From Candidatus Gastranaerophilales bacterium (lineage in GTDB: Bacteria; Cyanobacteriota; Vampirovibrionia; Gastranaerophilales; Gastranaerophilaceae), in assembly GCA_944324305.1 (NCBI GenBank), contig CALUVV010000002.1, positions 248,001 to 312,000 of the forward strand: DNA of 64,000 nt, read 5' to 3'. Positions 9,160 through 18,332 of the stretch are shown here, one piece after another. The first letter of the stretch is position 1. Each line of letters opens with the position of its first letter. A model generated the notes under the pieces. It saw only the letters and a program-made list of their open reading frames with translations. It ran no database searches and was not told the DNA's origin. Made by a program: the position numbers and the translations under genes.

Positions 9160-10119
9160 ATGACAGAACCGCATTTAGACAAGATAACCGGAGCTTTTAT
9201 AGAGGACATTCAATCAAGAAACGGCAAACCCTTATATGAAATAAGCCCTGAAGAAGCAAGAGAATTCCTGTGTAATTTGCAAAAAGAATTTCATACCGAA
9301 ATTGATGCAAACACAGAGGATATAACTATTTTCAGTACAATTGCCGGTGACATAAGCGTAAGGCTTGTCCGTCCCGAAAAACATACCGATGAGAAACTCC
9401 CCGTAATTGTTTACTGCCATGGAGGCGGCTGGGTTATGGGCGACGCCGATGCTTTCGATATGACAATAAGAACAATTGCAGTACATACAAAATCGGTTGT
9501 TGCATTTATTAATTACCCGCGCTCACCCGAATTTCAATATCCTGATGCGCTAAACCAAATTTATGCGGCAATAAAATATTTTGCAGAAAACGGAAGCGAC
9601 CATAACATAGATACAAAACGTATTGCCGTTGCAGGCGACAGCGCCGGCGGGAATATGGCTGCGGCAGCGGCAATTAAAGTAAAAAAAGAAGGCGGTCCGA
9701 GATTACGTTTTCAGGCACTTATTTATCCGGTCACCGATGCGGATATGAATACGGAATCTTACAAAGAATTTAAAGACGGACCATGGCTTACAAAAAAAGC
9801 AATGGAATACTTCTGGGACTGCTATGTGCCTGAAAAAGACAAACGCAAAGAAATTTATGTATCTCCGCTGAAAGCAGAAATTGAAGACTTAAAAGGTCTG
9901 CCTCAAACTTTAATTATTACCGATGAAAATGATGTATTAAGGGATGAAGGCGAAGCTTACGCACGAAAACTTATTGAAGCAGGTGTTGATACGGCTTGCG
10001 TAAGAATTAATAACACATTCCATGATTTTCTTCTGCTAAATGCTGTTCGCGAAAGCAAAGCTACAAAAGCGGCTTATAAATTATTATGCAAATTCCTAAA
10101 ACACGCATTGCATGATTAA
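9160..10119 (+). CDS. Alpha/beta-hydrolase, hormone-sensitive-lipase family
   Basis: A 319-residue esterase/lipase. The oxyanion-hole motif HGGGW, nucleophile motif GDSAGGN, acid in DENDVLRDEG and terminal FHDF histidine form the HSL-family catalytic set. I use the ATG at 9160 because AGGAGGAG stands 5 bases before it; an upstream ATG at 9130 has no SD. No signal peptide, so cytoplasmic. The substrate is probably a short-chain ester. The stop codon overlaps the convergent alcohol dehydrogenase by 4 bases. Confidence 0.88.
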   Translation: MTEPHLDKITGAFIEDIQSRNGKPLYEISPEEAREFLCNLQKEFHTEIDANTEDITIFSTIAGDISVRLVRPEKHTDEKLPVIVYCHGGGWVMGDADAFDMTIRTIAVHTKSVVAFINYPRSPEFQYPDALNQIYAAIKYFAENGSDHNIDTKRIAVAGDSAGGNMAAAAAIKVKKEGGPRLRFQALIYPVTDADMNTESYKEFKDGPWLTKKAMEYFWDCYVPEKDKRKEIYVSPLKAEIEDLKGLPQTLIITDENDVLRDEGEAYARKLIEAGVDTACVRINNTFHDFLLLNAVRESKATKAAYKLLCKFLKHALHD

Positions 10120-11138
10120 TATTCAACGGCAACTTTTAAGCAGTTTTCGGATTTTTCTTCAAAAAGTTTGTAAGCATCTTTTATATTGTCAAAAGAAAAT
10201 CTGTGAGTAATTAAAAAGTCAGTTGTTATTTTACCTTCGGCAATAAGTTTGACAAGTTCTTTACAGTGAACGGCGTCAACACCGCCGGTTTTAAAAATCA
10301 AATTCTTCCCGTACATTTCAGGCAGCGGAAGAATTTGATTTTTTTCATACATTGCAACAAGTGCGACAACAGCATTCGGGCGCGCAATTTTATAAGCAAG
10401 CTCAAATGTATTTTCCCCGCCTGCTGCCTCAATTACGGCATCTGCACCGTACTTAGTAATCTCTTTAATGCTTTCTTCGCAATTTTCAGGCTCTGAAATA
10501 AAATCCGCAAAACCGAGTTTTTGAGCAAGTTCAAGCCTGTTTTTATCAATATCAACGGCAATAACTTTACCTGCTCCGAGAATTTTAGCGCACTGCATTG
10601 CACAAAGCCCCACAGGCCCCGCTCCGATAACCGCAATCGTATCACCCTTTGTAATTTCACAAAGCTCTGCGCCCCAATATCCGCTTGAAAGAATATCGCC
10701 GACAAACAAAGCGTTTTCATAACTTACATTGTCAGGCAGCTTTGTCAAACCGTTATCCGCATAAGGCACTCTTACATATTCCGCCTGACATCCGTCAATT
10801 TTACATCCAAGCTCCCAGCCGCCGTTTATACAATTATTTACAAAACCTTTCTTGCAAAAGCCGCAAACTCCGCAGAAGGTTTCACAATTAACCGAAACTC
10901 TGTCGCCTTTTTTAAAATCTTTTACGCCATCGCCCGTTTCAACGACTTCGCCTGCAAATTCATGCCCCAGCACAACCCCGTCTTTTGCAAGCGGCACAAA
11001 TCCGTGAATTATATGCAGGTCACTTGTACAAATCGATGAAAGAGTAACTTTTATAATGGCATCAGTATTCTTTTCAATAACAGGGACAGTTTTTTCAACC
11101 GTTTCAATTTTACCGTTTTTACAAATTAAAGCTTTCAT
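10116..11138 (-). CDS. Zinc-dependent alcohol dehydrogenase (MDR superfamily)
   Basis: A 340-residue medium-chain dehydrogenase. It has the catalytic-zinc segment CTSDLHIIHG...GHEFAGEVVETG, a four-cysteine structural-zinc loop (NCETFCGVCGFCKKGFVNNC) and the Rossmann motif GAGPVGLCAMQCA followed by an acidic residue (IAVDIDKNR), which favours NAD over NADP. Relatives oxidise secondary alcohols, threonine or butanediol; the substrate cannot be chosen from the sequence. It is convergent with the esterase and shares 4 bases with it. Confidence 0.87.
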   Translation of the reverse strand: MKALICKNGKIETVEKTVPVIEKNTDAIIKVTLSSICTSDLHIIHGFVPLAKDGVVLGHEFAGEVVETGDGVKDFKKGDRVSVNCETFCGVCGFCKKGFVNNCINGGWELGCKIDGCQAEYVRVPYADNGLTKLPDNVSYENALFVGDILSSGYWGAELCEITKGDTIAVIGAGPVGLCAMQCAKILGAGKVIAVDIDKNRLELAQKLGFADFISEPENCEESIKEITKYGADAVIEAAGGENTFELAYKIARPNAVVALVAMYEKNQILPLPEMYGKNLIFKTGGVDAVHCKELVKLIAEGKITTDFLITHRFSFDNIKDAYKLFEEKSENCLKVAVEY

Positions 11139-11164
11139 AACAAAGTGAGTTTACCACAAATGAA

Positions 11165-11485
11165 TTAATTTATCAGGCTTTTATGAATTTTATACAGAGT
11201 TTGTAAATGCTTTTCGTCAGAACTCTTTAAAAGATTTTTAAATTCGTCTTTAATATAATCCGCATCTTTTAATCCGTCAAAATTAAAAATATCTTTCAAT
11301 TCGACATTCAAAGCCGCCGCTATTCTTTCAAGAGTTTCAATAGAAGGATAAGACCCTGCAATTTCAAGTTTCGAAATATGTTTAGTATCACGTCCGATGA
11401 GTTCTGCCAGTTTCTCCTGCGTCAGTCCTCTGCTCTTACGAATTTGTTTTAACCTTTTTGCCAATAATTGTTTTGTGGTCTGCAT
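11165..11485 (-). CDS. XRE-family helix-turn-helix regulator
   Basis: A 106-residue protein with an N-terminal Cro/C1-type HTH (about residues 8-62: RLKQIRKSRGLTQEKLAELIG, then the recognition helix near KHISKLE) and a helical C-terminal tail of about 40 residues, probably for dimerisation. It resembles the XRE proteins beside the pseudopilins at 34419 and 42407, but its divergent neighbour is the FkbM methyltransferase rather than a pseudopilin. It probably regulates that gene or itself. Confidence 0.85.
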   Translation of the reverse strand: MQTTKQLLAKRLKQIRKSRGLTQEKLAELIGRDTKHISKLEIAGSYPSIETLERIAAALNVELKDIFNFDGLKDADYIKDEFKNLLKSSDEKHLQTLYKIHKSLIN

Positions 11486-11616
11486 AATTATCCTTAGTAA
11501 ACTAATAGTATAATCTTATTAATTTATAAATAACCGCTTGAAATAATTACTTTTATATGTTAAGTTATCATTACAGTAGCATTTTTATTAAAAAATTATG
11601 TATTTAACGGTGATTT

Positions 11617-12723
11617 ATGAGTATCAAAAAGAGAATAAACGATAATATAAAAAATTTAAATCGGGAATGCGAACAATTTAAAAACTCGCCAATAGTAATA
11701 TTCGGAACCGCATCATGCGGCAATATGGCTTACGAAACATTTAAGTCATCGGGTGAAAAAATCGAAGCATTTATCGATAATAATCAGGAAAAAAATAACG
11801 GTATTATTGTCGACAATATTAAATGTTATCTTCCCGAAAAATTCATCTCAGAAGCATCAGAGCCTTTTATATATATAATTGCCGCGGGAACACATTTATA
11901 CGATATTTTGAAAAAACAGGTTAAAGATTTGCTTGAAAAATACAATAAAAAAGGTGCCGTATTTACTTTCAACGAATACGTAATCTCGCAAAACTTTGAC
12001 AGAATTAAAAATGTATACAAATATCTTTCAGACAAAAAGTCAAAGCAAATTTACGAACAAATAATTTTAGCAAGGCTTATAAATTGTACGGACGGTTTCA
12101 AGGATATTTTTGAGCCTGTGCAGTATTTTTGTCTGCCTGAATTCAGCCAGTCAGGAATGGCAGACGAAATTTTTGCGGACTGCGGAGCTTATGTCGGGGA
12201 TACTATAGAAAAATATCTTTTTTACTGCGGTTATCTTTTCAAAAAGATTTATGCGTTTGAACCTGTGGAACAGGCTTTTCAGGCATTGAACACAAGAGCT
12301 GCAAGATTAAAAAAAGAATGGGGCTTAAAAGACGATCAAATCGAATGTATTAACAAAGGCGTCGGCGATATTGACAAGAAATTATATCTTGCTGAAGGCA
12401 CTATAGATATCGGCGGCTCACTTATAAAAGAAATTTATTCCGATGGAAACAGTGAGTGCGAAGTATGCTCTATCGACAAAACTATAGACGGAAAAATTGA
12501 TTTTATCAAAGCAGATATTGAAGGCTATGAATTGAAAATGCTTAAAGGTGCCGAAAAACACATTAAAACATATAAACCTAAAATTGCGGTATGTATTTAT
12601 CATTCACCGTCTGATTTATTCACAATAGCTGAATATATAAAAAAACTTGTCCCCGAATATAAAATGAAATTAAGACATCACAGTACATGTTTTTACGAGT
12701 CTGTACTGTATTGTTACATATAA
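11617..12723 (+). CDS. FkbM-family methyltransferase
   Basis: A 368-residue protein. Residues about 24-75 form a Rossmann-like segment (VIFGTASCGNMAYETF, then AFIDNN), as in sugar/nucleotide-binding N-terminal domains. The C-terminal half is an FkbM-type SAM methyltransferase: DCGAYVGDTIEKYL (SAM-binding loop), YAFEPVEQAF (acidic ribose ligand) and DFIKADIEGYELKMLKGA (the family's signature). Such enzymes usually methylate sugars in surface glycans or lipids. It is divergent from an XRE regulator and ends at a shared terminator. Confidence 0.85.
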   Translation: MSIKKRINDNIKNLNRECEQFKNSPIVIFGTASCGNMAYETFKSSGEKIEAFIDNNQEKNNGIIVDNIKCYLPEKFISEASEPFIYIIAAGTHLYDILKKQVKDLLEKYNKKGAVFTFNEYVISQNFDRIKNVYKYLSDKKSKQIYEQIILARLINCTDGFKDIFEPVQYFCLPEFSQSGMADEIFADCGAYVGDTIEKYLFYCGYLFKKIYAFEPVEQAFQALNTRAARLKKEWGLKDDQIECINKGVGDIDKKLYLAEGTIDIGGSLIKEIYSDGNSECEVCSIDKTIDGKIDFIKADIEGYELKMLKGAEKHIKTYKPKIAVCIYHSPSDLFTIAEYIKKLVPEYKMKLRHHSTCFYESVLYCYI

Positions 12724-12750
12724 AAAAAGCTCCGATAACGGAGCTTTTTT
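12723..12750. terminator. Bidirectional Rho-independent terminator
   Basis: AAAAAAGCTCCG and CGGAGCTTTTTT flank the loop ATAA. It overlaps the methyltransferase stop codon and serves both this gene and the convergent membrane protein at 12751. Confidence 0.9.
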
Positions 12751-13098
12751 CTAATCTGCATTATTAAGCGTAACCATATTGATGATAAGACCAAGGAATG
12801 AAAGAACAACCGACCCGAGAAATGCGCTTAAAAAACCGTCAACTTCAACACCCGGAGCCACATAGCCCGCTAACATAAATAACAGAGCATTTATAATCAG
12901 CGTAAATAAACCAAGCGTTAAAATATTAATCGGCAGTGTGATGAAAACAATCAGCGGCCTTATAAAAATATTTATAAGCGCGATGATAACAGTCACAAGC
13001 ATTGCACTCTGGAAGCTGCTTACTTCAATTCCCGGCACCAGCCAGGCCACAAAGATTATTGCTAATGCAAACAGTATCCAACGTAAAAGTAAAACCAT
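12751..13098 (-). CDS. Small four-helix membrane protein (phage-holin superfamily IV / DUF360)
   Basis: A 115-residue protein with four hydrophobic segments (starting LLRWILFALAIIFVAWLVPG, then SAMLVTVIIALINIFIRPLI, TLGLFTLIINALLFMLAG and FLSAFLGSVVLSFLGLIIN). This layout and the IRPL...TLPI loop are typical of the 'Mycobacterium 4TMS holin-like' family (PF04020). Despite the name these are common chromosomal proteins of unknown function; nothing nearby indicates a phage. Confidence 0.85.
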   Translation of the reverse strand: MVLLLRWILFALAIIFVAWLVPGIEVSSFQSAMLVTVIIALINIFIRPLIVFITLPINILTLGLFTLIINALLFMLAGYVAPGVEVDGFLSAFLGSVVLSFLGLIINMVTLNNAD

Positions 13099-13239
13099 AA
13101 TATTTTCCTTTCTACATAAATATTTTAAATTTTTGCCCCTATCTTTTCATTACCCTTAAGTGTAATATCTTACTTGCTAATACTAAACTTTATATGTATA
13201 ATAAAACCCGTAAATACAAAGGTTAGAAAAGAGGGTTTT

Positions 13240-13626
13240 ATGAAAGAAAATATCTTAATCGGACTTGCAGTGTTAATACTTGCAACAATGTGGCTTCAAA
13301 TTGCAAATATGAATACTAAAAACAGATATGATGTTGTTACCGGAAGCAATATGCTTACTATTCTTGTCGATAAAAAGACAGGTGAAACATGGAGAAATTG
13401 TATCTGCGGCGAAAAATCCAATGTTCCGGGCTGCTGGGAAAAAATGGTTACCTTAAATCCGGAACCGTTCAACAAACCTGCCGGAGAAGTTAAAGCACTC
13501 AAAAAAATGGATGCTCTTATGAAAAAACAGGAAAAATTACAAAAAGAACTTGATAAAACAAAACAGAATAATCAGCAAAAACCGCAGCCGCAAGAGCAGA
13601 ATGAACCTTTAAGAATTGGCGGTTAA
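13240..13626 (+). CDS. Small membrane-anchored protein, unknown
   Basis: ATG at 13240 follows GAGGG with 5-nt spacing and gives 128 residues; an upstream in-frame ATG at 13174 lacks an SD. Residues about 5-23 form a single membrane anchor or signal (ILIGLAVLILATMWLQIANM). The next part contains a compact C-I-C motif and W-R-N, then a Lys/Gln-rich coiled-coil-like tail (MKKQEKLQKELDKTKQ). No family recognised. Confidence 0.65.
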   Translation: MKENILIGLAVLILATMWLQIANMNTKNRYDVVTGSNMLTILVDKKTGETWRNCICGEKSNVPGCWEKMVTLNPEPFNKPAGEVKALKKMDALMKKQEKLQKELDKTKQNNQQKPQPQEQNEPLRIGG

Positions 13627-13627
13627 T

Positions 13628-13660
13628 AAAAAAAAGAAGCTTTTAAAAGCTTCTTTTTTT
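13628..13660. terminator. Bidirectional Rho-independent terminator
   Basis: The stem AGAAGCTTTT/AAAAGCTTCT lies between an A run and a T run and separates two convergent genes. Confidence 0.88.
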
Positions 13661-14007
13661 TACTTTTTATCCAAAACTTTAATTAAATGCCATCCGAACT
13701 GTGTATAAACAGGATTGGAAACTTCTCCGACAGGTGTATTAAACGCTGCCTTTTCAAACTCTTTAACCATTTGTCCGCGGCCGAAATATCCTAAATCACC
13801 GCCGTTTTGACCTGAAGGGCAGAGTGAATATGTTCTGGCATAATATTCAAAGTCCCCGCCGTTATCAATATCTTTTTTAATCTGCTGCGCTTCTGCAGCA
13901 GTTTTTACAAGTATGTGTTCCGCATGAACCTGTGAATATTCTTCGGCAGACACAACCCCTGTTAACAAAAATACCATAATAAACAATTTACAAATGTTTT
14001 TAATCAT
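13660..14007 (-). CDS. Periplasmic parvulin-type peptidyl-prolyl isomerase
   Basis: A 115-residue protein with a signal peptide (residues 1-21, ending VSA) followed by a single rotamase (PpiC/parvulin) domain: HAEHILVKT, then YARTYSLCPSGQNGGDLGYFGRGQMVKEFEKAAF and GWHLIKVLDKK. It has no extra chaperone arms as in SurA/PrsA, so it is probably a minimal periplasmic foldase. SD AGGATG precedes the start. Confidence 0.9.
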   Translation of the reverse strand: MIKNICKLFIMVFLLTGVVSAEEYSQVHAEHILVKTAAEAQQIKKDIDNGGDFEYYARTYSLCPSGQNGGDLGYFGRGQMVKEFEKAAFNTPVGEVSNPVYTQFGWHLIKVLDKK

Positions 14008-14039
14008 AATTACATCCTATCTTTAAGTTTTACATATAT

Positions 14040-14714
14040 CTATTGACCGGCTGAGCTAACCCTGTTACGCCCGCTGTTTTTTGCATTATACAAAGCTTTG
14101 TCGGCATCGTCAAACATTTCCTGCGGAGTTTTAAAATCCGTATTTGAACTTACGCCTATACTTACCGTAACTTTAAGGATTTCTCCGCCGAATTTGAAAT
14201 TATAATTCTCAATTGCCTTACGCAGTCTTTCAAGAGGAATAAGCGCATTTTCACCCGATGTTTCAGTAAGAATAACGGCAAATTCTTCCCCGCCGTATCT
14301 GAATACAAAGTCTGTCTGCCTGAAATTGTTCAGCATCAGATAAGCCGCCTCTTTCAAAACATAATCCCCGCAGGAATGCCCGTATGTGTCATTAAACTTT
14401 TTGAAAAAATCAATGTCTATTATCGCAAGACTTAATTCGCTGTTGTAACGTTTCGCACGCTTGTATTCCCGTTCAAAATCACTTTCAAACCGGCGGCGGT
14501 TATAAAGCCTTGTCAAAGCATCCGTTACAGACATTTGCTTTGTCTGCGTGTACATAAAATTAATCTTTTTTATAACATCCGTCTTGTTATCGTCGGGGAT
14601 ATCAAAACCTTCAATGATATTTTGAATATTTTTCTGAATTTCATCCAAAACATCAGAAGGTATTTCAAAATCTTTATCATTAATATTTATATTTTCCATA
14701 ACCTTATTTATCAT
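14040..14714 (-). CDS. Diguanylate cyclase (GGDEF domain)
   Basis: A 224-residue cytoplasmic protein. Residues about 1-55 are helical without a known sensor fold. Residues about 60-220 form a GGDEF domain (DALTRLYNRRRFESDF at its start, active loop RYGGEEFAVIL). The GGEEF loop is intact, so it should make cyclic-di-GMP. I see no clear RxxD inhibitory site before the loop. It is divergent from the HD protein at 14765. Confidence 0.9.
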   Translation of the reverse strand: MINKVMENININDKDFEIPSDVLDEIQKNIQNIIEGFDIPDDNKTDVIKKINFMYTQTKQMSVTDALTRLYNRRRFESDFEREYKRAKRYNSELSLAIIDIDFFKKFNDTYGHSCGDYVLKEAAYLMLNNFRQTDFVFRYGGEEFAVILTETSGENALIPLERLRKAIENYNFKFGGEILKVTVSIGVSSNTDFKTPQEMFDDADKALYNAKNSGRNRVSSAGQ

Positions 14715-14764
14715 ATCAAAAATATTGTCCGTTATCCATTTTTTTGCTAAACTTAATGTAAATT

Positions 14765-15352
14765 ATGAAATTATCTGCAGAAGAATTGCTTAACAAATTT
14801 TCAAAAAGCTCATCGCACCCTCTGGAAGTGAGAAGAATTTCCATGATGATTTTTGATGAAGCAAGCGAAAAAATCCGTGAAATGTCTAATAAAGAAAGAA
14901 AATATCTGGAAGCGGCAGCATTGCTTCATGATATCGGTTATTATATAGATTCCAAAGGACATAACAAGCACAGCATGAGAATGGTTATAGAAAACGGTAT
15001 ATCAGGTTTTGATGAAAGAGAAGAAAAAATTATAGGCTGCATATGCCGTTACCACAGAGGCGGGCTGCCTGACAAAAATGAACATGAAGTTTACAGCACT
15101 CTCGAAAAAAAAGACAGAAAAATTATAAAAAGACTTGCAGGAATTCTAAAAATAGCCGACGGACTTGACAGAGGACATCTTAATCTGATAAAAAAAATTC
15201 ATTTATCTTACAATGAGGAAAATAATATTACTGAATTTATATTAACCCCGAATACACCTGAATTCAGACCTGATATATCATCTGCAATCAGAAAACGCGA
15301 CTTGTTCGAAATAGGCTTTAAGTGCCAGAGTGTTTTAAAATTCAGCGAATAA
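14765..15352 (+). CDS. Stand-alone HD-domain protein, Ppx/GppA C-terminal type
   Basis: A 195-residue protein with an HD hydrolase core: HPLEVRR, then the HD pair in AALLHDIGYYI, HNKHS and CRYHRGGLP. The order and spacing match the C-terminal HD module of exopolyphosphatase/pppGpp phosphohydrolase (Ppx/GppA), but the N-terminal ASKHA phosphatase domains are absent. A phosphohydrolase role in nucleotide or polyphosphate metabolism is possible; the substrate is unknown. Confidence 0.8.
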   Translation: MKLSAEELLNKFSKSSSHPLEVRRISMMIFDEASEKIREMSNKERKYLEAAALLHDIGYYIDSKGHNKHSMRMVIENGISGFDEREEKIIGCICRYHRGGLPDKNEHEVYSTLEKKDRKIIKRLAGILKIADGLDRGHLNLIKKIHLSYNEENNITEFILTPNTPEFRPDISSAIRKRDLFEIGFKCQSVLKFSE

Positions 15353-15368
15353 CATATTGTAAAAATTT

Positions 15369-15395
15369 TGTTACAAACCGGATTATTTTGTAACA
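15369..15395. promoter_or_regulatory. Perfect 9-bp inverted repeat upstream of small ORF
   Basis: TGTTACAAA and TTTGTAACA flank a 9-base spacer, about 57 bases before the gene at 15452. It is a plausible repressor or activator site; the cognate protein is unknown. Confidence 0.4.
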
Positions 15396-15451
15396 TTTCT
15401 TCATGAAAAATACTTTATATATATAAGGGAAAAATATAAAGGAAAAAAGTC

Positions 15452-15730
15452 ATGAGTTTCGATGTAAATGTTTTGAGTACAAAACCGGTTATCAAAGCAG
15501 CTGCATCTATGCAAAACGACGGCGGTGCAGGTAACTTAGGTTACATGGCTCAAGGGGAAAAAGAAGAAAAGAAAGAAAAAAAATATCTTGATGAAAGTAT
15601 TTTTATGAAGAAAGAAAAAGGAGATATTTTCACATTCGACAGAGAACCCGAAATGCCTGAAGAACAATTTTCAATATCTAAGCTTATTGCAGAAATAATC
15701 CTCAAAATTAAAAAATTATTTATTAAATAA
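15452..15730 (+). CDS. Small charged protein, unknown
   Basis: A 92-residue protein beginning MSFDVNVLSTKPV, with a Gly-rich patch, a Lys/Glu-rich middle (EKEEKKEKKYLDES) and an amphipathic C-terminal helix (ISKLIAEIILKIKKLFIK). It follows AAAGGAAAAAAGTC. No family recognised; the short N-terminal part resembles those of other small proteins in this genome type. Confidence 0.6.
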   Translation: MSFDVNVLSTKPVIKAAASMQNDGGAGNLGYMAQGEKEEKKEKKYLDESIFMKKEKGDIFTFDREPEMPEEQFSISKLIAEIILKIKKLFIK

Positions 15731-15756
15731 AAACTTATTTATGTTAAGATTTTAAT

Positions 15757-17031
15757 ATGGATAAGAAAAATAAAATTAAAATCGGATTAATCGGGCTCGG
15801 AACAGTTGGGTCGGGAGTGTTTAAGACTTTAAAGTCTTTTGATAATGTAGAAGTTAAAAGTATTGCGGTACGCAATATTAACAAAAAAAGAGATATTGAA
15901 GGGCTGGATAATTCAATCATTACCGATGATGCTTATAAAATCGTTAATGACCCCGAAATTGATATTGTTGCGGAACTTGTCGGAGGTATAGAACCTGCTT
16001 TTGATTTAATAACAACCGCAATCAAAAACGGAAAACATATTGTTACCGCTAATAAAGAATTACTTGCAAAACGCGGCGAGGAACTTTTTACGACAGCTGA
16101 AAAATATAACAGGGTAATTTTGTATGAAGCTGCAATTGCAGGAGGAATTCCTATTATTATGCCGATAAAGACAATTCTTGCAGGCAATAAAATTAACCAT
16201 ATTGAAGCTATAGTAAACGGAACAACAAATTACATTTTAACCAAAATGGATGTTCAGGGTGCACAATATTCAGATGTTTTGAAAGAAGCTCAGGAACTCG
16301 GGTACGCAGAAGCAGATCCGACAGGTGATGTTGAAGGTTTTGATGCCGCATACAAAATTGCAACACTCGCTTCAATAACTTTTCAAAAACGTATTAAAAT
16401 CGAAAATGTTTACAGAGAAGGGATTACGCAAATCCGCGCGGAAGATATGAAAGCCGCAAATGATTTAGGATACAAAATTAAACTGATAGCATCAGCACAT
16501 CTGGACGATAACGGCAGTGCAGATGTAAGAGTTCATCCTATGCTTGTTTCAAAAAAATCTACGCTGGCTCATATTGATTATGTCACAAATGCTGTTTCAT
16601 TAAGCGGACATCCTGTCGGAAGCATTACACTTTCAGGCCCCGGAGCCGGAGAATTTCCAACCGCAAGCTCTGTTGTAGGCGACATTCTGGCAATAGCAGC
16701 TGAACTCGGGAAAACCGAATATATTCTTCCCATGATGAGATGCAGACACGGTGAAGCCGCCAAAATGATTAGTATTGCAGACACAACAAACAAATATTAC
16801 ATTTCTATCAATGCGAAAAACAACAAAGGCGTAATAGGAAAAATCGGTACAATATGCGCCGATAATAATATAAGCCTTGCAAGTATCGTACAACGCTGTG
16901 TTTCTGATGACAATACCGCAGATATCACGGTTATTACCGAGCTTGTAAAAGAAAAAGATATGCAAAATGCAATAAAACAAATTGAACAAGACGGAAATAA
17001 AGTTCAAAGCCTTATAAGAGTTCAAGTATAA
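15757..17031 (+). CDS. hom: Homoserine dehydrogenase
   Basis: A 424-residue enzyme reducing aspartate semialdehyde to homoserine. It has the NAD(P)-binding motif [16 protein letters not shown], the catalytic-domain signatures [22 protein letters not shown] and [16 protein letters not shown], and a C-terminal ACT domain (about residues 347-424) for threonine feedback. Thirteen bases separate it from thrC, so the two form an operon. Neither a homoserine kinase (thrB) nor an aspartokinase gene is adjacent. Confidence 0.95.
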   Translation: MDKKNKIKIGLIGLGTVGSGVFKTLKSFDNVEVKSIAVRNINKKRDIEGLDNSIITDDAYKIVNDPEIDIVAELVGGIEPAFDLITTAIKNGKHIVTANKELLAKRGEELFTTAEKYNRVILYEAAIAGGIPIIMPIKTILAGNKINHIEAIVNGTTNYILTKMDVQGAQYSDVLKEAQELGYAEADPTGDVEGFDAAYKIATLASITFQKRIKIENVYREGITQIRAEDMKAANDLGYKIKLIASAHLDDNGSADVRVHPMLVSKKSTLAHIDYVTNAVSLSGHPVGSITLSGPGAGEFPTASSVVGDILAIAAELGKTEYILPMMRCRHGEAAKMISIADTTNKYYISINAKNNKGVIGKIGTICADNNISLASIVQRCVSDDNTADITVITELVKEKDMQNAIKQIEQDGNKVQSLIRVQV

Positions 17032-17044
17032 AAAAGGAAAGATA

Positions 17045-18097
17045 ATGTATTATCAAGGATTAATCAACACATTCAGAGAATATTTACCTGTAACGGATAA
17101 GACACCTGTTGTAACACTAAACGAAGGCAACACTCCGTTAATTAAAGCTGATAACTTAGCTAAAAAAATCGGAGTAGAAGCCGAGATTTATTTGAAATTT
17201 GAAGGATGCAACCCGACAGGAAGTTTCAAAGACCGCGGAATGACAATGGCGGTATCAAAAGCCAAAGAAGCGGGTGCAGGTGCAATTATTTGTGCATCAA
17301 CAGGCAACACATCCGCATCAGCAGCCGCATACGGGGCAAAAGCAGGAATGAGAACTTTTGTGCTTATTCCTGACGGTTATATTGCACTTGGAAAACTTTC
17401 TCAAGCTATGATGTACGGAGCGGAGATTATCGCAATTCAGGGAAATTTTGACGAAGCCCTTGAAATGGTAAGAAAAATTTCCGATAATTATCCGATTACA
17501 CTTGTTAACTCGGTAAACCCATACAGAATTGAAGGTCAAAAAACAGGTGCTTTTGAAATCTGCAATGCGTTAGGTCAGGCACCGGATTATCATTTTATAC
17601 CTGTCGGAAACGCCGGTAACATTACAGCTTACTGGAAAGGCTACAAGGAATTTCACAAACTCGGAAAAATCCGTAACCTTCCTAAAATGATGGGATTTGA
17701 AGCGGAAGGAGCTGCAGCAATAGTTAAGGGAGAAAGAATTTTACATCCTGAAACACTTGCAACCGCAATTCGTATCGGAAACCCCGCAAGCTGGAAATTT
17801 GCGGAAGCGGCACGTGATGAAAGTAACGGCATGATTAATTTTGTAACCGATGAAGAAATTGTAAAAGCTTACAAAATGATAGCATCAACCGAAGGCATAC
17901 TTGCAGAACCCGCAAGTGCCGCATCAGTTGCAGGTTTGATTAAAGTTAAGGATCAAATAAAAGAAGGAACAAAAATTGTTTGTATATTAACGGGAAACGG
18001 TTTAAAAGATCCTGACAATGCTATTAAATATTCAAATTCTGATGTTAAGAAAACATCATCGGATATGACGGAAATTTTAAAAGCTATGAATATTTAA
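17045..18097 (+). CDS. thrC: Threonine synthase
   Basis: A 350-residue PLP enzyme converting O-phosphohomoserine to threonine. The PLP lysine lies in GSFKDRGM, the phosphate-binding loop is [14 protein letters not shown], and substrate/cofactor residues lie in [16 protein letters not shown]. The short length matches the non-plant, non-yeast class. SD AAAGGAAAG stands just before the start. It ends at a strong terminator. Confidence 0.95.
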   Translation: MYYQGLINTFREYLPVTDKTPVVTLNEGNTPLIKADNLAKKIGVEAEIYLKFEGCNPTGSFKDRGMTMAVSKAKEAGAGAIICASTGNTSASAAAYGAKAGMRTFVLIPDGYIALGKLSQAMMYGAEIIAIQGNFDEALEMVRKISDNYPITLVNSVNPYRIEGQKTGAFEICNALGQAPDYHFIPVGNAGNITAYWKGYKEFHKLGKIRNLPKMMGFEAEGAAAIVKGERILHPETLATAIRIGNPASWKFAEAARDESNGMINFVTDEEIVKAYKMIASTEGILAEPASAASVAGLIKVKDQIKEGTKIVCILTGNGLKDPDNAIKYSNSDVKKTSSDMTEILKAMNI

Positions 18098-18107
18098 AAA
18101 AAAAGAA

Positions 18108-18140
18108 AAAGACTGCATATTGCAGTCTTTAATTTTTTTT
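18108..18140 (+). terminator. Rho-independent terminator of hom-thrC
   Basis: AAAGACTGCA pairs with TGCAGTCTTT around a TAT loop, followed by eight T after AA. Confidence 0.93.
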
Positions 18141-18215
18141 GTTTCCCTTTAACCTTATTTTGTTTCCTTGTATTTAAATTTACGGTATTATACAAAAAAA
18201 CTTTACAGTACTCTC

Positions 18216-18240
18216 TCTATTCTATTCTATTCTATTCTAT
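18216..18240. repeat. Pentanucleotide tandem repeat (TCTAT)x5
   Basis: Five perfect TCTAT units follow CTCTC. The array lies between convergent gene ends (thrC and a pseudopilin), so it is not in an obvious promoter or reading frame. It could vary in copy number. Confidence 0.9.
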
Positions 18241-18286
18241 GAGGGATTATAAGCGGGTTTCGGACATATTGAAATACGTATTTACA

Positions 18287-18311
18287 ATTTGTTACATGAT
18301 AAGTAACAAAT
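18287..18311. repeat. 9-bp inverted repeat downstream of pseudopilin
   Basis: ATTTGTTAC and GTAACAAAT flank a 7-base loop, 22 bases past the stop of the pseudopilin at 18333. No T run follows on its strand, so it is an RNA-end hairpin or protein site rather than a standard terminator. Confidence 0.55.
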
Positions 18312-18332
18312 CACATTGCATCTTGGCAATAC

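Noticed and set aside
12751..13098. Holin-like protein as a prophage marker
   Set aside because: The family is common on chromosomes and no other phage genes are nearby.
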